DNA from: Siphonodentalium dalli
Lineage: Eukaryota > Mollusca > Scaphopoda > Gadilida > Siphonodentaliidae
Reading direction: 5' to 3'
Length of the DNA stretch: 64,000 nt
NCBI GenBank assembly: GCA_032622095.1
Contig: CP136069.1
Coordinates: forward strand, 80,560,958-80,624,957
How positions within the stretch are numbered: position 1 is the stretch's first letter; each line of letters begins with the position of its first letter. Shown here piece by piece: positions 21,915 through 34,449 of this stretch. Made by a program: the position numbers and the translations under genes. The notes beneath the pieces are model-generated. The model did no database searches. It had not been told where the DNA came from and saw only the letters and a program-made list of their open reading frames with translations.

Positions 21915-24655
21915 TAATAATCACACGAGTCAATGGATTATAGAAGCAGCATTTTATAGATCGAAAAAGTGACACCGTGGATAAATTGACCTTATTACGT
22001 GATCATGTGATATTTACACACTTAAGCTCTGTATAAACAATACATATCGCATTTACAGCAGTCTACTTCATTGTGAATTAAGTCACTTTGGGTTATTTGA
22101 CTATAAACCTGTTACACCACAGCATTGGGTTATTGAAATTTAATGAAAATTTTACACATCGTGATGGTTTTCAAAAATAGTACAATTTCACGTTGGTAAT
22201 ACACGAATGAAGAGCGTTTGATTCATAAGAAATTACTACACGAATGAACTTAAATTTATATTTCACATCTTCCCAACAACATGCTGACATAGGTTGGATA
22301 CTTTCGATGCAGCGCATAAAGCCATAACGATGTGGAACAGGTAGATGTGACCGGTAACCTTTCACTTCGATTTTCTCACTCAAATGTTGGTTAATTCAAT
22401 GAAATTCCACTTAGCTATGCGTTAATCTATTTATCGAAGATTTCATCGGCAAATATCATAGATAAAGTTGTCATTTTAAACCCAAGTTTTATGTTCAAAT
22501 TATCGAGGCAGCTTCTAGCATTAAATCCATGGATGTTTTAAAGTTGCAGTATGTAACCATTATGACCGCGTTAATTGCTTTCGACGTTTGGGTATACTGA
22601 ACAATGGTAAAATCTGTCCCGTAATTCACTAAAAATATACATGTTTCATCGTGATATATTAATCCCAATGGTGTGGTTTAAGTTGTCCGATTTGGCATCA
22701 TTCGGGTCAAGAATGGGGGTAAGGGAATGGAAGCACTAAAAGTTATATTTTTTCAGCGATATTCTTGTACAGACCTATATAATAAATAGGCGTCTCTGTG
22801 ATATACGACGTATCAGATGGGATGCTGTAATATTCCCAACATGGTGCTGCCATGTCGGAAATGGAGATCGGAATACCAGGAATTATAAAGAAAAGTTTCG
22901 CCGACTTCACCATGCTTATCTATTGTCATTTCCACGATATGACGTATTTATATAATGCCCGCCTGAGTCAAGGTGGGGGGTCGGGGCACTACACACAATT
23001 ATAGGGATACGAAATAATCTTTGGCATTGTTCGATTGGTCGAGAATGCAGAACTATTCATGCAACCTAATTAGTATGTATATGTGCTAATCGATAGATAG
23101 CATATTAAAATATTTTGTTAGTGTTTAACCTAATTTATATATAGTCATCGCCATGATGTATGGAATCTAACTATGTGGTGTGTGTGTGTCTGTATATATA
23201 TACACACCTAAGTGTCTCCGTCCTTGTCAGGGATTGTGTCGTAGTAGGGGCACAACAATTGACCAAAAAATTTTGGTTGTCGATTCCAACAAACCTATAT
23301 ATATTTATCTCCATTGTACAGGGAATCAATATGGTATGGTTAAACGTGGCGAATGTGGCACCGTCAGGGATAGGGATGAGGGAGTCCCAACATTGATCAA
23401 ACATTTTTATTGTGGATTCCCTCGACACTTATACATTGACATCACTGTCCTGGAGTGTGAATAAGGAGAGGAGATCAGCAAATTGATAGAACATTGTTTG
23501 CCTATTTCCTACAAGTATATACACACGGGCGTCTCCGTGATGTGGTGAATCAAAACGGTGTCGCATGAAGTGCCCAAACTAGTGATGTCCAAGACAGGAC
23601 TTGAGGTCGGATAATGGACACCAATATTGTTGAAAATCTATAGTAATCTTCTTAAGTGCAGCGTATTTAGTACTGTTGGTTTTTTAAATATGTTTTTATT
23701 TTTGGAACTACTCACCACTAAGACATTATGTTCCTTTAATGGACACTAAAGATACAAGAGTGCTCTGGCTCGAAATTGTAGACCGTTAAGTCTGCGTGAA
23801 ATCGATGTGAAAAGAAATGTGTATCTTTCCCATTTTACAAGCATCACTTATGTCATCTTGGATGTCGCTTCAAGAAAACAAGAACCACTTATTTAGCAAT
23901 TTTTGCTCATTGTATTGATTTAGTATTTACGGATTCCTTTGTTCAAACGTATTGGGATAGGGTGTTCAGTCTCCTGTATATGTCAGTCATCTACCTGCTA
24001 TTGTGTTCATACTTGAAAATATTTACTATTATGCAAATCGACATGTTCTGCTTAAAGTTATGTTAACACATCATATGGATGCTATTAAGTAGACAAAATC
24101 ACACAATGTTGATACTTGACCAACAGTTACAGATATTTCACTCCTTGTTGCGTATATGAATAATATCGGGCGAATTTTATTATGCTATACAGTTTCAGAC
24201 AACCAAGTCGTTAACACATGCTTATTATGCCACCGAAATGAGAGGCGATGCATATGCGTGAAGGAAAGGGACTTGCATGGTGTTATCCTGCGTGCACACC
24301 TTTCTGCATGTATATAGTCGACCTCACTAAATATGATCAACAAAATAAAGCGTATGGGGCACTTCATTGCTCAGGCTGGATGTTATGTGAGCAAATGTGT
24401 ATGTGGACTGGCCTATATCAAAGAATCATAAATATACACAGAGCCGGTACAATTTTCTTTCTAAACAAATAACTACCTGACCTGGGTACAACTTTTTTTC
24501 TTCAAAATTGTTCAAGCCTGTGTAACTTTATAAAAATACGACGAGAGTGACAAATTTAGTCGTTTGTGCATGGTACGTGAGATTCTGATGATTGTTTTTA
24601 TAGGTATGCAGGGTTTTGTGAGGAGAAAAAAACATCAATTGCAATCAATGTCATT
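21915..24655. other. Gene-free stretch with weak, diverged long-period repeats
   Basis: Segments starting at about 22,780, 23,195 and 23,512 share a loose pattern (ATATATA, CACAC or AATA, then GGCGTCTCCGTGAT or AGTGTCTCCGTCCT, and later a GTGTCG/ATGTCC region), suggesting old tandem duplication. I recognise no coding region. Confidence 0.35.
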
Positions 24656-24659
24656 CGTT

Positions 24660-24770
24660 ATTCGCAAAACACACACACAACACGAAACACAAACACATCA
24701 AGAAACACACACATCACGAAACACACACATCACGAAACACACATCACGAAACACACACGAACATCCAAAA
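24660..24770 (+). repeat. ACACACATCACGAA microsatellite
   Basis: Repeats of ACACACAC with interspersed ATCACGAAAC, about eight units. Overlapping short frames are by-products. Confidence 0.85.
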
Positions 24771-25064
24771 ATAATATGATGATAATAACCATAAAAGAAT
24801 AGTTTATGAATGATCTTTAATATGCGCTTATTACATGCATTGCTCGTGTGCAATATCATATGATGTATATGTACTTTACACACATCATGTTGTTTTGATG
24901 TAGAAACAGAATATACCCATTGCTCATGTGCAATATATAAAATGTACATGTACTCATTGTACTGTACACACATCATTTTATTTTGAATTAAAGTGACCCA
25001 AAAAAATGCCAGACCAAAATGTCACTGAGTCGAACTTAACTACAGACGCATAAGTACATGTGTG

Positions 25065-25208
25065 TAAAGTTAATGTGACGTTGGACATCCGTGGACATTC
25101 AGTGTGAAGTTAATTTGACATTGGACGTTCGTGGACATTCAGTTTGAAGTTAATTTGACGTTGGACGTTCGTGGTCACTAAGTGTGATGTTGGCTGGACT
25201 TCGAAATA
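25065..25208 (+). repeat. 40-bp tandem repeat ending in the left target-site copy of the LINE
   Basis: Three units of about 40 bp with TTAATTTGAC(G/A)TTGGACGTTCGTGG occur just before the LINE. The last 13 bases, GGACTTCGAAATA at 25,196-25,208, are the left copy of the LINE target duplication. Confidence 0.7.
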
Positions 25209-25486
25209 TTGTTGTTTTTTAAAATAATTTTTATTTAGGTCATAAACAAGAATACATGTTATATAACAAATGATTATAATGGTAGCTACAATATAGTGTC
25301 ATCCACTTATAAATATAATATAGCTATTCGTTTAGAAATTTCTTTAAAAGTCGTGGGCTTTCCTCAGAATAAAAGAACAAAAGAGATAATATGGGTTTTA
25401 TATTTTTATTATATGATTGTATGTTGTATTTTTGTTTTTGTTTTTTTTAGCAATTATGTTATCTTGTTTATTTATCATTGCAAATT

Positions 25487-27087
25487 TTAGCTTTTTGCAC
25501 CGTGAACACTTTTTGTAAAAAGATTTTCTATTCTGTGCCATCTGTCACAGAAAAGTTGGTCTTTTTTTGATGTTTGACCTTTTGGTAATAAGCTTGTAGT
25601 TTCAATAGCTGTATAGCTCTTAATCCATTCTAATAGTACATTGATACTTAGTTCGATTGCTCTCATTCTATTTGAATATATATATCTTTTGTATAAAAGT
25701 ATACATATGCCTATTAAGTTGTCGTCTACTTCATTTCCTGTAATAATGTCGGTTCCAAAAATTATTTTTTCAGGGAGTATTTCAAAGGTTAGATCACACC
25801 TATTATTCAATAACTGTTGAAAATTTAATAAAATTGATTTTGTCACTGGACATTCGTCAAATAGATGTAGAATCGTTTCTCTTCCTGTATGGCAAAGAGG
25901 GCATATTTCTGTTTCTGACAAATTACATTTGTAGAGCTTTGTGTTAGTATATAAAATGTTATGATTTATTTTAAACTGAAAAGACAATAGATCTGTGTCA
26001 TTTGTAATTTTACTAGTGTTTGTGTAGTTTCTTTTCCATTCATCTATCGTGAAATTTATCTCTAATCTGTCTTCCCATTTTTTTTAGATATATCTGGGGG
26101 TTTAGAGTATTGCTCTTAGAATATTGGATATAAAGTCCTACAGGTCTTTTCAGTTTTATTTAACATATCTATATTTTGTGTGGTCACGGTGCTAAGAGCC
26201 CGGTTTCTTCTAGCATATTGCTTCCAGGAAGCTGGTAATGCTGCAAGTAACCCATTATAGGTGGTGAAGGGAGTTTTTATATCATATTTTTTACAGAAAT
26301 TCTCGTATTCCAGTAGCCCTGAGTTTTCTTCAATAAGATCGTTTAAAACGTATATGCCTTTTTAATCCATGTTTTATTAAAGAACATTTTTTGATTCACC
26401 AATATGTTTTGATTATAATATAGTGGTTCTTTTAATATCTCTTCTTCTGGAGTTATGGTAATATTTTTATCCAAACTGGACCATTCATTTATCACATCCT
26501 TCCAGAATGGATTTAGTGTGTTACTCAACATCTTAAGCCCTTCTTTATGAAGGTTCCATATTTTGTGGCCACCGAAAGTTTCTAGGTCATCTACCAGTAA
26601 TGTTTTCCAACCAGCTTCTGTCTGTGGGTCTAATTTTTTTTTAATCCAAGTCATCTTTAATGCTTTATAAAATGAGTTAATGTGGGGGAATTTTTTTCCC
26701 CCATTTTCCCAGTTGTTTATCATTACATTTCTTTTAATTTTGTCTGGCTTTCCGGACCATAAAAATTTGAAAATAACTTTTTTTAATTTTTCAGACACCT
26801 CTTGAGAGGGTGAAGGTAGAACTGAGAAACAGTGTGTTAACATAGGCAAGGCCAGTATCTTTACAACAGTTGTCTTACCATATAGGCTAAGGTTTCTGAA
26901 TGACCAATCGTTTAACAAATTATCTATTTTGTGTATCTTTTTGTGATAGTTATTTTCTATATAATTCTGACTGAAGTGGATTATATTCAATTCCAAGGAT
27001 TGTAATAGATTGGTTATGGTTCCATATTATTTTTTTATCCGTAATAATTTCCTCACCACAACCCCGTTTTGCACCTATCCATATGGC
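25487..27087 (-). pseudogene. LINE ORF2, 3' portion: thumb/connector and C-terminal zinc knuckle
   Basis: The coding sequence resumes directly after the nested element with AIWIGAKRGCGEEI, which continues the upstream KTQ into KTQAIWIG, a junction common in L1/Tx1 proteins. It carries on through LLNDWSFRNLSLYGKTTVVK and FLWSGKPDKIKRNVM (26,996-26,343), a frame-shifted stretch reading LAALPASWKQYARR (about 26,230), and FQFKINHNILYTNTKLYKC with a zinc knuckle C-x2-C-x8-H-x4-C (25,904-25,850). At least three frameshifts are present. Confidence 0.8.
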
Positions 27088-28439
27088 TTGTAGTCCAGGA
27101 GATCGGGAGGTAGTGTTGCTCATATTGACGGACAAGCTGCGACCATGTTATTTTTAATGTTTTAGGTATGGTAATGAAGAAAAATCATGATAGCAAGAAC
27201 AAATTTGTAGCCTTCTTTGTTTATTTTTCGATTTTTCGACATTATAAGCCCAAAATTGTCTCTTTTTTTTCAATGTGTAAAGATTTCATTTTAGCATGAT
27301 TTTGGTGATTAAGTTGAATAGTAATTGTGTTAATAATGTTAAATAACTAATTGTGCTGAAAAAATTGAAGAATTTAAATGTTTTTTTTTCAATATTTTAC
27401 CATTTTTTTTTTTACTTTTTTACGCAAAATCGTCCAAATTGCAACCATTTCATCTTAGTATGATTTTAAGGTTAAAATTCACCATAATTATTTTAATATT
27501 GTTAAATAATTTACAACTTTTTTCTAAGATGAGGGGGGGGGGGTCTAATTCAAATCCAATTAAACATTGTACAGTTCAAAATTAGATAAATTCCTTAAGG
27601 CGTATGGTAGATATACGTAACTAGTTTCCAAAACATATACATATGCCTTTCTACCCTGTGCGTTATGCACGCGAGTCGGATTTTACAAATTAAATTATGA
27701 TGAAAAACCCTGAATTTTGGGTGTGGTCACATTTGTGGTCATAATATTCCGATTAGAGAGTGGATGGACATGGGGCATGCGACACTAGTATCTTTCTACT
27801 AAACTGTGCTTCCAGAGTTATCAGGAATCGAGTATTGGTGTTATTTCTTACCCCCAAAAAATAGTCAATTTTAAAACGGGGTATGTGGGTCAAATGACCA
27901 CTGGGAGATAATAGGATGTCCAATGACTTCTATATTTCTATCGTATCACAGTAAAGCTTTTTTTGTAAAATTGGCGCAGTTTACACGATCAAAGTTCTAT
28001 TTTGTTTACAATTATATGTTACAAGCAACTAATTATATAGAGTTACGCTTCTTGAAACTCGAGTCAGCATAACAAAACAATCTGGCTGCTGATTGGTTGA
28101 TTATCATTGAGGGAAATATCCCTAATCGGGAACAGAAAATCATAGCCTACGTAAATATAGCGATCGTGTATGTTTAGATGTCCAGGAAGAGTCTGGTGGT
28201 ATCCAGGAGTTACGGAAGGGGTCTGGATATGTTTATGCTGCTGATTTTTGTGCAGTAAATGGGGTAGTTGTGGAAATGCAAGATTATCGTTTGAAAAAAA
28301 TACCGAAAATGGCGCGTTTGTTGTCACATACTGCTGCAGCGGATGACGTACTAAGGGAAAATTGACCACTTGAAGTTCAAATAGGCTTAACCCATAGCCG
28401 GCGGGATTTTTAGTTAACAATGTCGCCTATGGAAAATAA

Positions 28440-28645
28440 TTACGGTCGCGCGCCTACGTTGATGCGAACCTCCAACGCGGGCGAGTGACTGCCCCGGCGC
28501 CGGAAACCGACGAGAGCTGGTTCGCCCCGGGAGGCGGTCGGTCAGACGCCGGAATGTTGGTTTCGCGAACGCGCCTGCGCCGAAACAGGCGGTCCGAGGC
28601 GAGCAACCGCCCTCGCGGGGAAACGCGTCCGAGTATGTGTTTGTA
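28440..28645. other. GC-rich island inside the nested element
   Basis: About 200 bases are strongly GC-rich (CGCG-rich, for example CCCCGGCGCCGG, GAAACGCGTCCGAG) within an AT-rich element. A 72-codon minus-strand frame (28,672-28,454) covers it but shows only low-complexity Arg/Pro/Ser sequence. It could be captured foreign DNA such as a CpG-rich promoter or rDNA spacer, or an internal promoter; I cannot tell which. Confidence 0.5.
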
Positions 28646-28839
28646 ACCTATAGATACGAAGCTTCGGTACATTAATTATTATTTATATATTACTATATTT
28701 AAATCAGATTTATGCATACAGTCGACGTCGAAACAAAAACATGAATGTACCGATTATTCGTGACATTCAAGTTAAATGTTCAATAATTGAAAATTATACT
28801 GTGACTGGTTCATTCAACATGAAGTTAATCAATCTGTAT

Positions 28840-29925
28840 CTTTATTAATAACAGTATACAGTACTATCAAAATCAGAAGAAACATGTGACCCTGTGTACT
28901 TATCTCCCAGTGCTGTGGCTAAACAAAAATTGACAATGCATTCTTAAACCCAAACCTGTGGCGGTTTTTCATCCAATGCACCGAAGCTTCGTGCCATGTA
29001 CCGAAGCTTCGTGACGTGTCAGATCTCCAGGAATATACCACCATATGACATCATATGGTACTGGTAACAAACGTTGAATGGTCACCAGAAACCCGGATAT
29101 TAATAATTTCAGATCATAATTAGCATCGCATTATATATTAACCCATCGAGTAATATGTCATGACACACTATATTACACCTACTATATAGCTGCCCCCTCC
29201 CTGACACAGGGCTACATATAAGAAGTTTATCGATGTCTACTTAATGAGAGTATACAGTTCCGTCAAAATCTGGCGAAAATGTGACCTCGCATCGTTAACC
29301 CCAATCTGTGGCGATTTTTCATCCAATTTACCGAAGCTTCGTGACACGTACCGTCAAATGGCATCAAACGTTGAATGGTCACCATAAACTTTGATATCAG
29401 TCATTTCAGATCGTAATTATCATGGAATTATATATTAACCCATGGTGTAATTATGTCAAAATGACACACTATATTACATCCACCCTATATAACTGCTTCC
29501 TCCCTGACACAGTGCTACATACAAGAAGTTTATCATTGTCTACTTAATGAGAGCATATAGTTCTGTCGAAATCTGGCGAAAAATGTGACCTTGCATCATT
29601 AACCCCAAATCTGTGGCGGTTTTTCATCCTATGTACCGAAGCTTCGTGACATGTACCGAAGCTTGGTGACGTGTCAGAACTTCTAAAATATACCCCATTC
29701 GGAGATCAAATGGTATCAAACGTTGAATGGTCACCAGAAATATCGATATTAGTCATTTCAGACCATAATAACATAGCATTATATATTAACCCATCGAGAA
29801 ATATGACACACTATATTACACCCACCCTTATATAACTGCGTCCTCCCTGACACAGGCTGCATATAAAAAGTTATTCCATGTCTACTTAATGAGAGTATAG
29901 AGTTCTGTCAAAATCGGGCGAACAA
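28840..29925 (+). repeat. Three-unit tandem repeat of about 310-350 bp inside the nested element
   Basis: Each unit has TTTTTCATCC(A/T)AT, one or two copies of ACCGAAGCTTCGTGAC (itself partly palindromic around GAAGCTTC), ACGTTGAATGGTCACC, ATTATATATTAACCCATCG, GACACACTATATTACA and a CTACTTAATGAGAGTATA end. Units begin at about 28,965, 29,307 and 29,610. The spacing differs by small deletions. Confidence 0.8.
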
Positions 29926-30429
29926 TTTGGTCTATAAATCCCGTAGTGTGACACATTTAATATAGACCAAAACAATAAACACCTTTCAACTCAAAGATAG
30001 TTACATTTTAATTGAAAAAATGGTCCAAACATGAAAAGTAAATTTTTGCCGATATTTAAGTCAACTTTTTGAGAGAAAAGTCCAATATTTTTGGTGATGT
30101 CAGTGGTGACAATAGTAAGAATTAACCATGGCACATCAGACATGTTAGTATTCAATGTATAGAAGGCAGAATAGCCAATTTTGTACATCATCCACAACTT
30201 ATAATCGATTGCAGGACACGCTGGGGCAATATTTATCATTTTCCATATTTTGGCAGCCATATTGGCAGCCATTTTGAGCCAAAGTAAGAATTTGGTTCCA
30301 GTGAGTTGGAATATTCATAGGTATAATCATATGCATCACTTACATTACAAAGTTCTGTTCATTTCTTGTTAAAATATGACTATAATCCCAATTGTGATTT
30401 TTTGGTGAAATTTTATACTGCGTTCTGTA

Positions 30430-30600
30430 AATTCGAATTTTTGAGGGAATGGTAGGGGCTAGGAACCCAAAAAGTGCATATTTAATTGCCCCAATGATCA
30501 GTTACACAAAATACAAAATAAAGTCGCATTACTCAACCAGTTCCAAACAGCATGAATCGATCTAGAAGATATTTGTAAAAAAAGAGTCATATTTTCAACT
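30430..30600 (-). repeat. Dispersed repeat shared with 38.59-38.74 kb
   Basis: Its reverse complement contains ATATCTTCTAGA, GCTGTTTGGAACTGGTTGAG, GACTTTATTTTGTATTTT and GATCATTGGGGCAAT in the same order as the segment at 38,590-38,740. One copy is inside the nested element, the other next to a LINE fragment. Confidence 0.65.
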
Positions 30601-31131
30601 TCCGGCAGCCATTTTGGTGGCCATCTTGGATGGTGAGTTTCAATTTTGCCCCAAAAAAGTGACATTATATCTTAGCTTCACGAAAATATATACATTTGTA
30701 TACATTTTACAAGATTTTCACTGCTATAATTTGCATAAAACTGACTTAGGGTCTGGTCTGAAAAACGGCGGCCATGATGGACGCCATTTTGTCTGGAGTC
30801 TATACGGCCACTTTTTTTTCTTGTTAACATTGCTTAAAAGTTGAAGGACATAATAAGGAACAAAATGAGCTGGGAGAAGTTAAGTCCCAGGGGGTGCAAG
30901 GGTACCCATATTAGCTCCCGGACTATGACGTCGCCGGAAAATTCTTTCATTTTCGGTCGTCGGGTAGGTCAATAAAAACACGTTTTTCGCCAATTAAGCT
31001 ACAAATTCACCACTGCTATCATGGATTTTCGTAATCTACATATATTTTACTACAAAATTAGACCGGATAGCACTTGTCCGTCAAAATGAGCAACATTTGT
31101 TATTTCTTGGGGTCGATCTCCTGGACTATTG

Positions 31132-33344
31132 TGTTTTGTCATAATTGATGTTTTGGCCTGAGATGGCTGCAAAAACTTCAAAAGTATTTAATGCTGTGTT
31201 GAGGGATTTCTGATCATCCTGGAGGAAGAGGTTTAAGTCATCTGCATATTGGGTTACAATGTATTCTGATCCTTTTATTTGTTTACCTTTTATCTCTGGG
31301 TTAAATTTAATATTGGTACTAAGTATTTCCGCGCATAGGATAAAGAGGTAAGGTGATAATTGTCGCCTTGTCTTACTCCTCTATTAATGTCGATTTTATT
31401 TGTTATATTCCCATTGTTAATGTCATAACTATATATATTGTTGTAGAAAGTTTTTACCCAGTTTCTCAATAAAGGGCCAAATCCTACGAAAATTAAGCTT
31501 TTCTGAATAAAACTCCATTCCAACGAGTCAAATGCCTTTTCGAACTCAAGAGTTGCAAGTATGCCCGGAATCTGATTTTTTTCACACTTCTCTATCAAGT
31601 CAAAGATGAGTCTAGTTGACTCTCCAATATAGCGCCCTGATATAAATCCAAGTTGTGAACTAGATATAAGTTCTGGTAGGTACTTTTTATGCGGTTAGTG
31701 ATAACTGTTGATGCTATTTTAGCATCTACATTTAAAAGTGTAATTGGTCTCCAATTTTTCAAAAGGAGTTTATTTTTATTAGGTTTTGGAATTATTCCAC
31801 ATCTTTGTGTGGTTGACATTTCTTGTGATAATTGACTGTAATTTAAAGAATTTATCAAATATTGCCCCAAGTCTTTCCAAAAATATTTATAAAAGTTAAC
31901 AGTAAATCCATCACTTCCTGGCGAACGGTCATTTTTCATCGCTTTGAGGGCTGTAGCACATTCAAACTCTGATAATATTCCTTCCATTGATTCTGACTCA
32001 TGTTTTTCTAGGAAATTTAAGAACAGGTTATTTTTGTCCCAAAATTCAGACTCTGTTTCTTTATTTATTTCTTTCAAGTTAGATTTATAAAGGTTTTTAT
32101 AGAAATGTTCTTGTTCTATCAGAATTTCAGAAAAGTTTGTGATTTCAGGACCATCGACCCTTGCAATTTTTGGAATAAGTTTTTCCGTATAGTGTCTCTT
32201 CTCTAAATTGCAGAAATATTTTGTGGCTTTTTCACCCTCCACTTTCCATTTGACTTTGGTTCTTAGTATTATTCCTTGTATTTTCTTTTTTTCTTATTAA
32301 CTCCAATTCATTTTGTAAATTATCTATTTCTAAATTATCCAAGCATTCTTCATTGTAAAGTTTTATATTAAGTTCGGAAAGTCTTTTTTCTATTTCTTTT
32401 TCTCTTTTATCACTCTGTTTTTTTCGTTTTGAAGAATAGGCTATCGTTTCACCTCTAATCATGATTTTTAATGTTTCCCAGAAAAGTTGGTCATTTATTT
32501 TAGTGGCTTCATTATTTTCAAAATATTGGTTAATTGTTTCACTAATTGTTCTTTTTACTATATTTGTATATTCTTGGTCCCTTAATAGACTATTGTTAAA
32601 TTTCCAAAAACCTCTTCCTCTTGGATGATTAACAAATTGAAAATTTATACATATAGGGTTATGATCGGATTTATATCTGTTGAGTATTTCCGAACTTATA
32701 ATGGATGGCTGAAGGTCCGCAGATATAAGAAAATAGTCTAATCTGGCCATTTTGTTATCAGGTCCCTTTCAAGTGAATCTCTTTTGGTCAGGATTATCTA
32801 ATCTCCAAACATCATGCAAGTCTATGAATTCTTTAGCTTGCTGAATTTTTTCATTTGATTTTGTAATATATTTTTGTTTATATTTAATTGTGTCCTGATC
32901 ATATTCCTGAGGTACATTCCAGTCACCACCTATAACAATGGTTGAGTTTTCCAACAGTTCTATTTTTTTAAACAGCTCATTGAAGAATTGTGGGTTGTCT
33001 TCGTTTGGTCCATAGACTGCACATAAAGTTAATCTTTGGTTTTGGATAGTGACATCCATAATTTGGAAATTACCAACTGGATCTGATATAGTCTTATGGA
33101 CTGTAAAATCAATAGTATTTCTGAATAAAATAGCTATACTTCGACTTGAACTAGTAAATGAGCTGAAAAATGCTTGGTATCCCCACTCTGCTCTCCATAT
33201 TTTTTCATCTTTTTTTGATGAATGTGAATCAATAAGCATAGAAATGTCAAATTGTTCACAACATCTTTGAAAGAGATCTCGGCGTTTTATTTTATCTGAG
33301 GCAAGCCCGCGACAGTTCAGAGAACCTATTTTTAGATTAGCCAT
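31132..33344 (-). pseudogene. LINE ORF2, 5' portion: AP endonuclease and reverse transcriptase up to the YADD box
   Basis: Starts at ATG 33,344. Residues 7-14 GSLNCRGL and the later VIGGDWNVP are the metal-binding and catalytic segments of an APE-type endonuclease, which ends with SDHNPI in the same frame after an in-frame TGA at 32,771-32,769 (a TGG-to-TGA change in RFTWKG). A frameshift near 32,260 leads into EGEKATKYFCNLEKRHYTEK and the RT motifs: NDRSPGSDGF, IIPKPNKNKLLLKNWRPITL, then after a shift near 31,680 GRYIGESTRLIFDL, FEKAFDSLEW, RGVRQGD, and after a shift near 31,365 the catalytic box QYADDLN (YADD at 31,248-31,237). The frame continues SGQNINYDKTQ and stops exactly at the nested element. 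Confidence 0.85.
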
Positions 33345-33589
33345 AATTGTTACTTTTTGATATCAGCAAGTTAGACCAACTATATGTAAGTAGAGTTGTT
33401 TTAATATTGTATGCATAATGGTATATGTATTCCCATGTTGACCCTGTATTTTCAATAATAACAAAAATAAAAATTATTTTTAACTTCCCAGTGCTTTTAT
33501 CTAAAGCGTTTCCCTTCCCTGTAGCTGATGTGAGCCAGCAGCCAAGTATCAAAATAACAATAAGCAGTACGTTAAGTACCATAATCTTG

Positions 33590-34440
33590 CTGTTGTGCTG
33601 ATTTCAGCTCCGATAGAAAATATTCTGTTTACTAGTAATTTTTTAAATCAAGAGTAAGTATAAATCATAATATAAAAGATTGTTATATATCGTATGACTC
33701 AATTGTCTTGGGACTTTTGTATGCCATGCAAAACAAAGCTCCTCTTTCCAAGGAAACATTTTGCTTTGTATTTTCTCTTTCTTACTGGGAAACAGGAACT
33801 TTAGTTTGCATGGCACCCTGTTGTCTTTTTTTTTCTTTGTATATAGAGTTGTCCCTCTTGGACTACTTATAAAGCAATTTCTCCTTTAATTTAGAGAGAC
33901 TGATATAAAATTGTTTTGTGTCATTACTATAAGTTTACTTTTTTTTCTTTTGGAACTATTCAAATTCTAGTTTTTGTAAATTGTTACAAAATGTTCTACA
34001 TGTATATTAATCGATATTCTCATTCAAATAAATTCTTCATTCAAAATTCAACATCTTTCCCTGTTCAAGGATCGGGGGACCTCACGTGGTACCTACTTTA
34101 TGACTTATCTATATCCATCTAAAGCTTTTCCATTAATTGCGTTCAAGTTGACCATATTTTTAGAAGATTCAGAGAGAAAATGTTTTTATCGCTGGTTTTT
34201 GGTAGTAACTGTACTACTATAGTAAGAACAAAAATTTCCTTGAAACTTTTACCACATTATATATTATTTTCCACATTCTGTCGCAAGTAGTTTCAAGTAG
34301 ACTAGTTTCTTGGTAAATATGTGATTTAGGCCAAATGAGGATCCCCGATCCCAGAAGGAAAGAAAGATATTAAATTATCCTAATTTACAAGTTCATAATT
34401 GTTTTATTTATTTCATAGTATCAAGTTCTTTTTGGTCCTG
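33590..34440. other. Region between LINE ORF1 and ORF2
   Basis: About 1.1 kb between the ORF2 start (33,344) and the ORF1 end (about 34,450) has no domain I recognise. It is longer than the usual inter-ORF spacer of L1-type elements and may include a small insertion. Confidence 0.35.
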
Positions 34441-34449
34441 TGGTAGGTC

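Larger units (their letters stand above)
27091..31128. mobile_element. 4,038-bp DNA element with terminal inverted repeats, nested in the LINE
   Basis: Both ends are TAGTCCAGGAGATCG (inverted at the right end), followed by an imperfect match including GTTGCTCAT(A/T)TTGACGGACAAG and ATGATAGCA...AATTTGTAGC, so the inverted repeats reach about 135 bp. The bases just outside are TTG on both sides (27,088-27,090 and 31,129-31,131). Removing the element plus one TTG restores the LINE reading frame exactly, which proves insertion and defines the ends. A 3-bp duplication is seen in CACTA/EnSpm, PIF/Harbinger, Zator and some Academ elements; the ends do not begin CACTA. I find no transposase, so it is non-autonomous. 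It holds a GC-rich island, a three-unit tandem repeat and a dispersed repeat also found at 38.6 kb. Confidence 0.85.

Noticed and set aside
21643-21975. Ser/Leu/Phe-rich frames on the minus strand that look like membrane proteins
   Set aside because: They are translations of a polypurine tract.
27091-31128. A transposase gene inside the TIR element
   Set aside because: The frames I examined there are short, low-complexity or without catalytic motifs, so I do not assign one.
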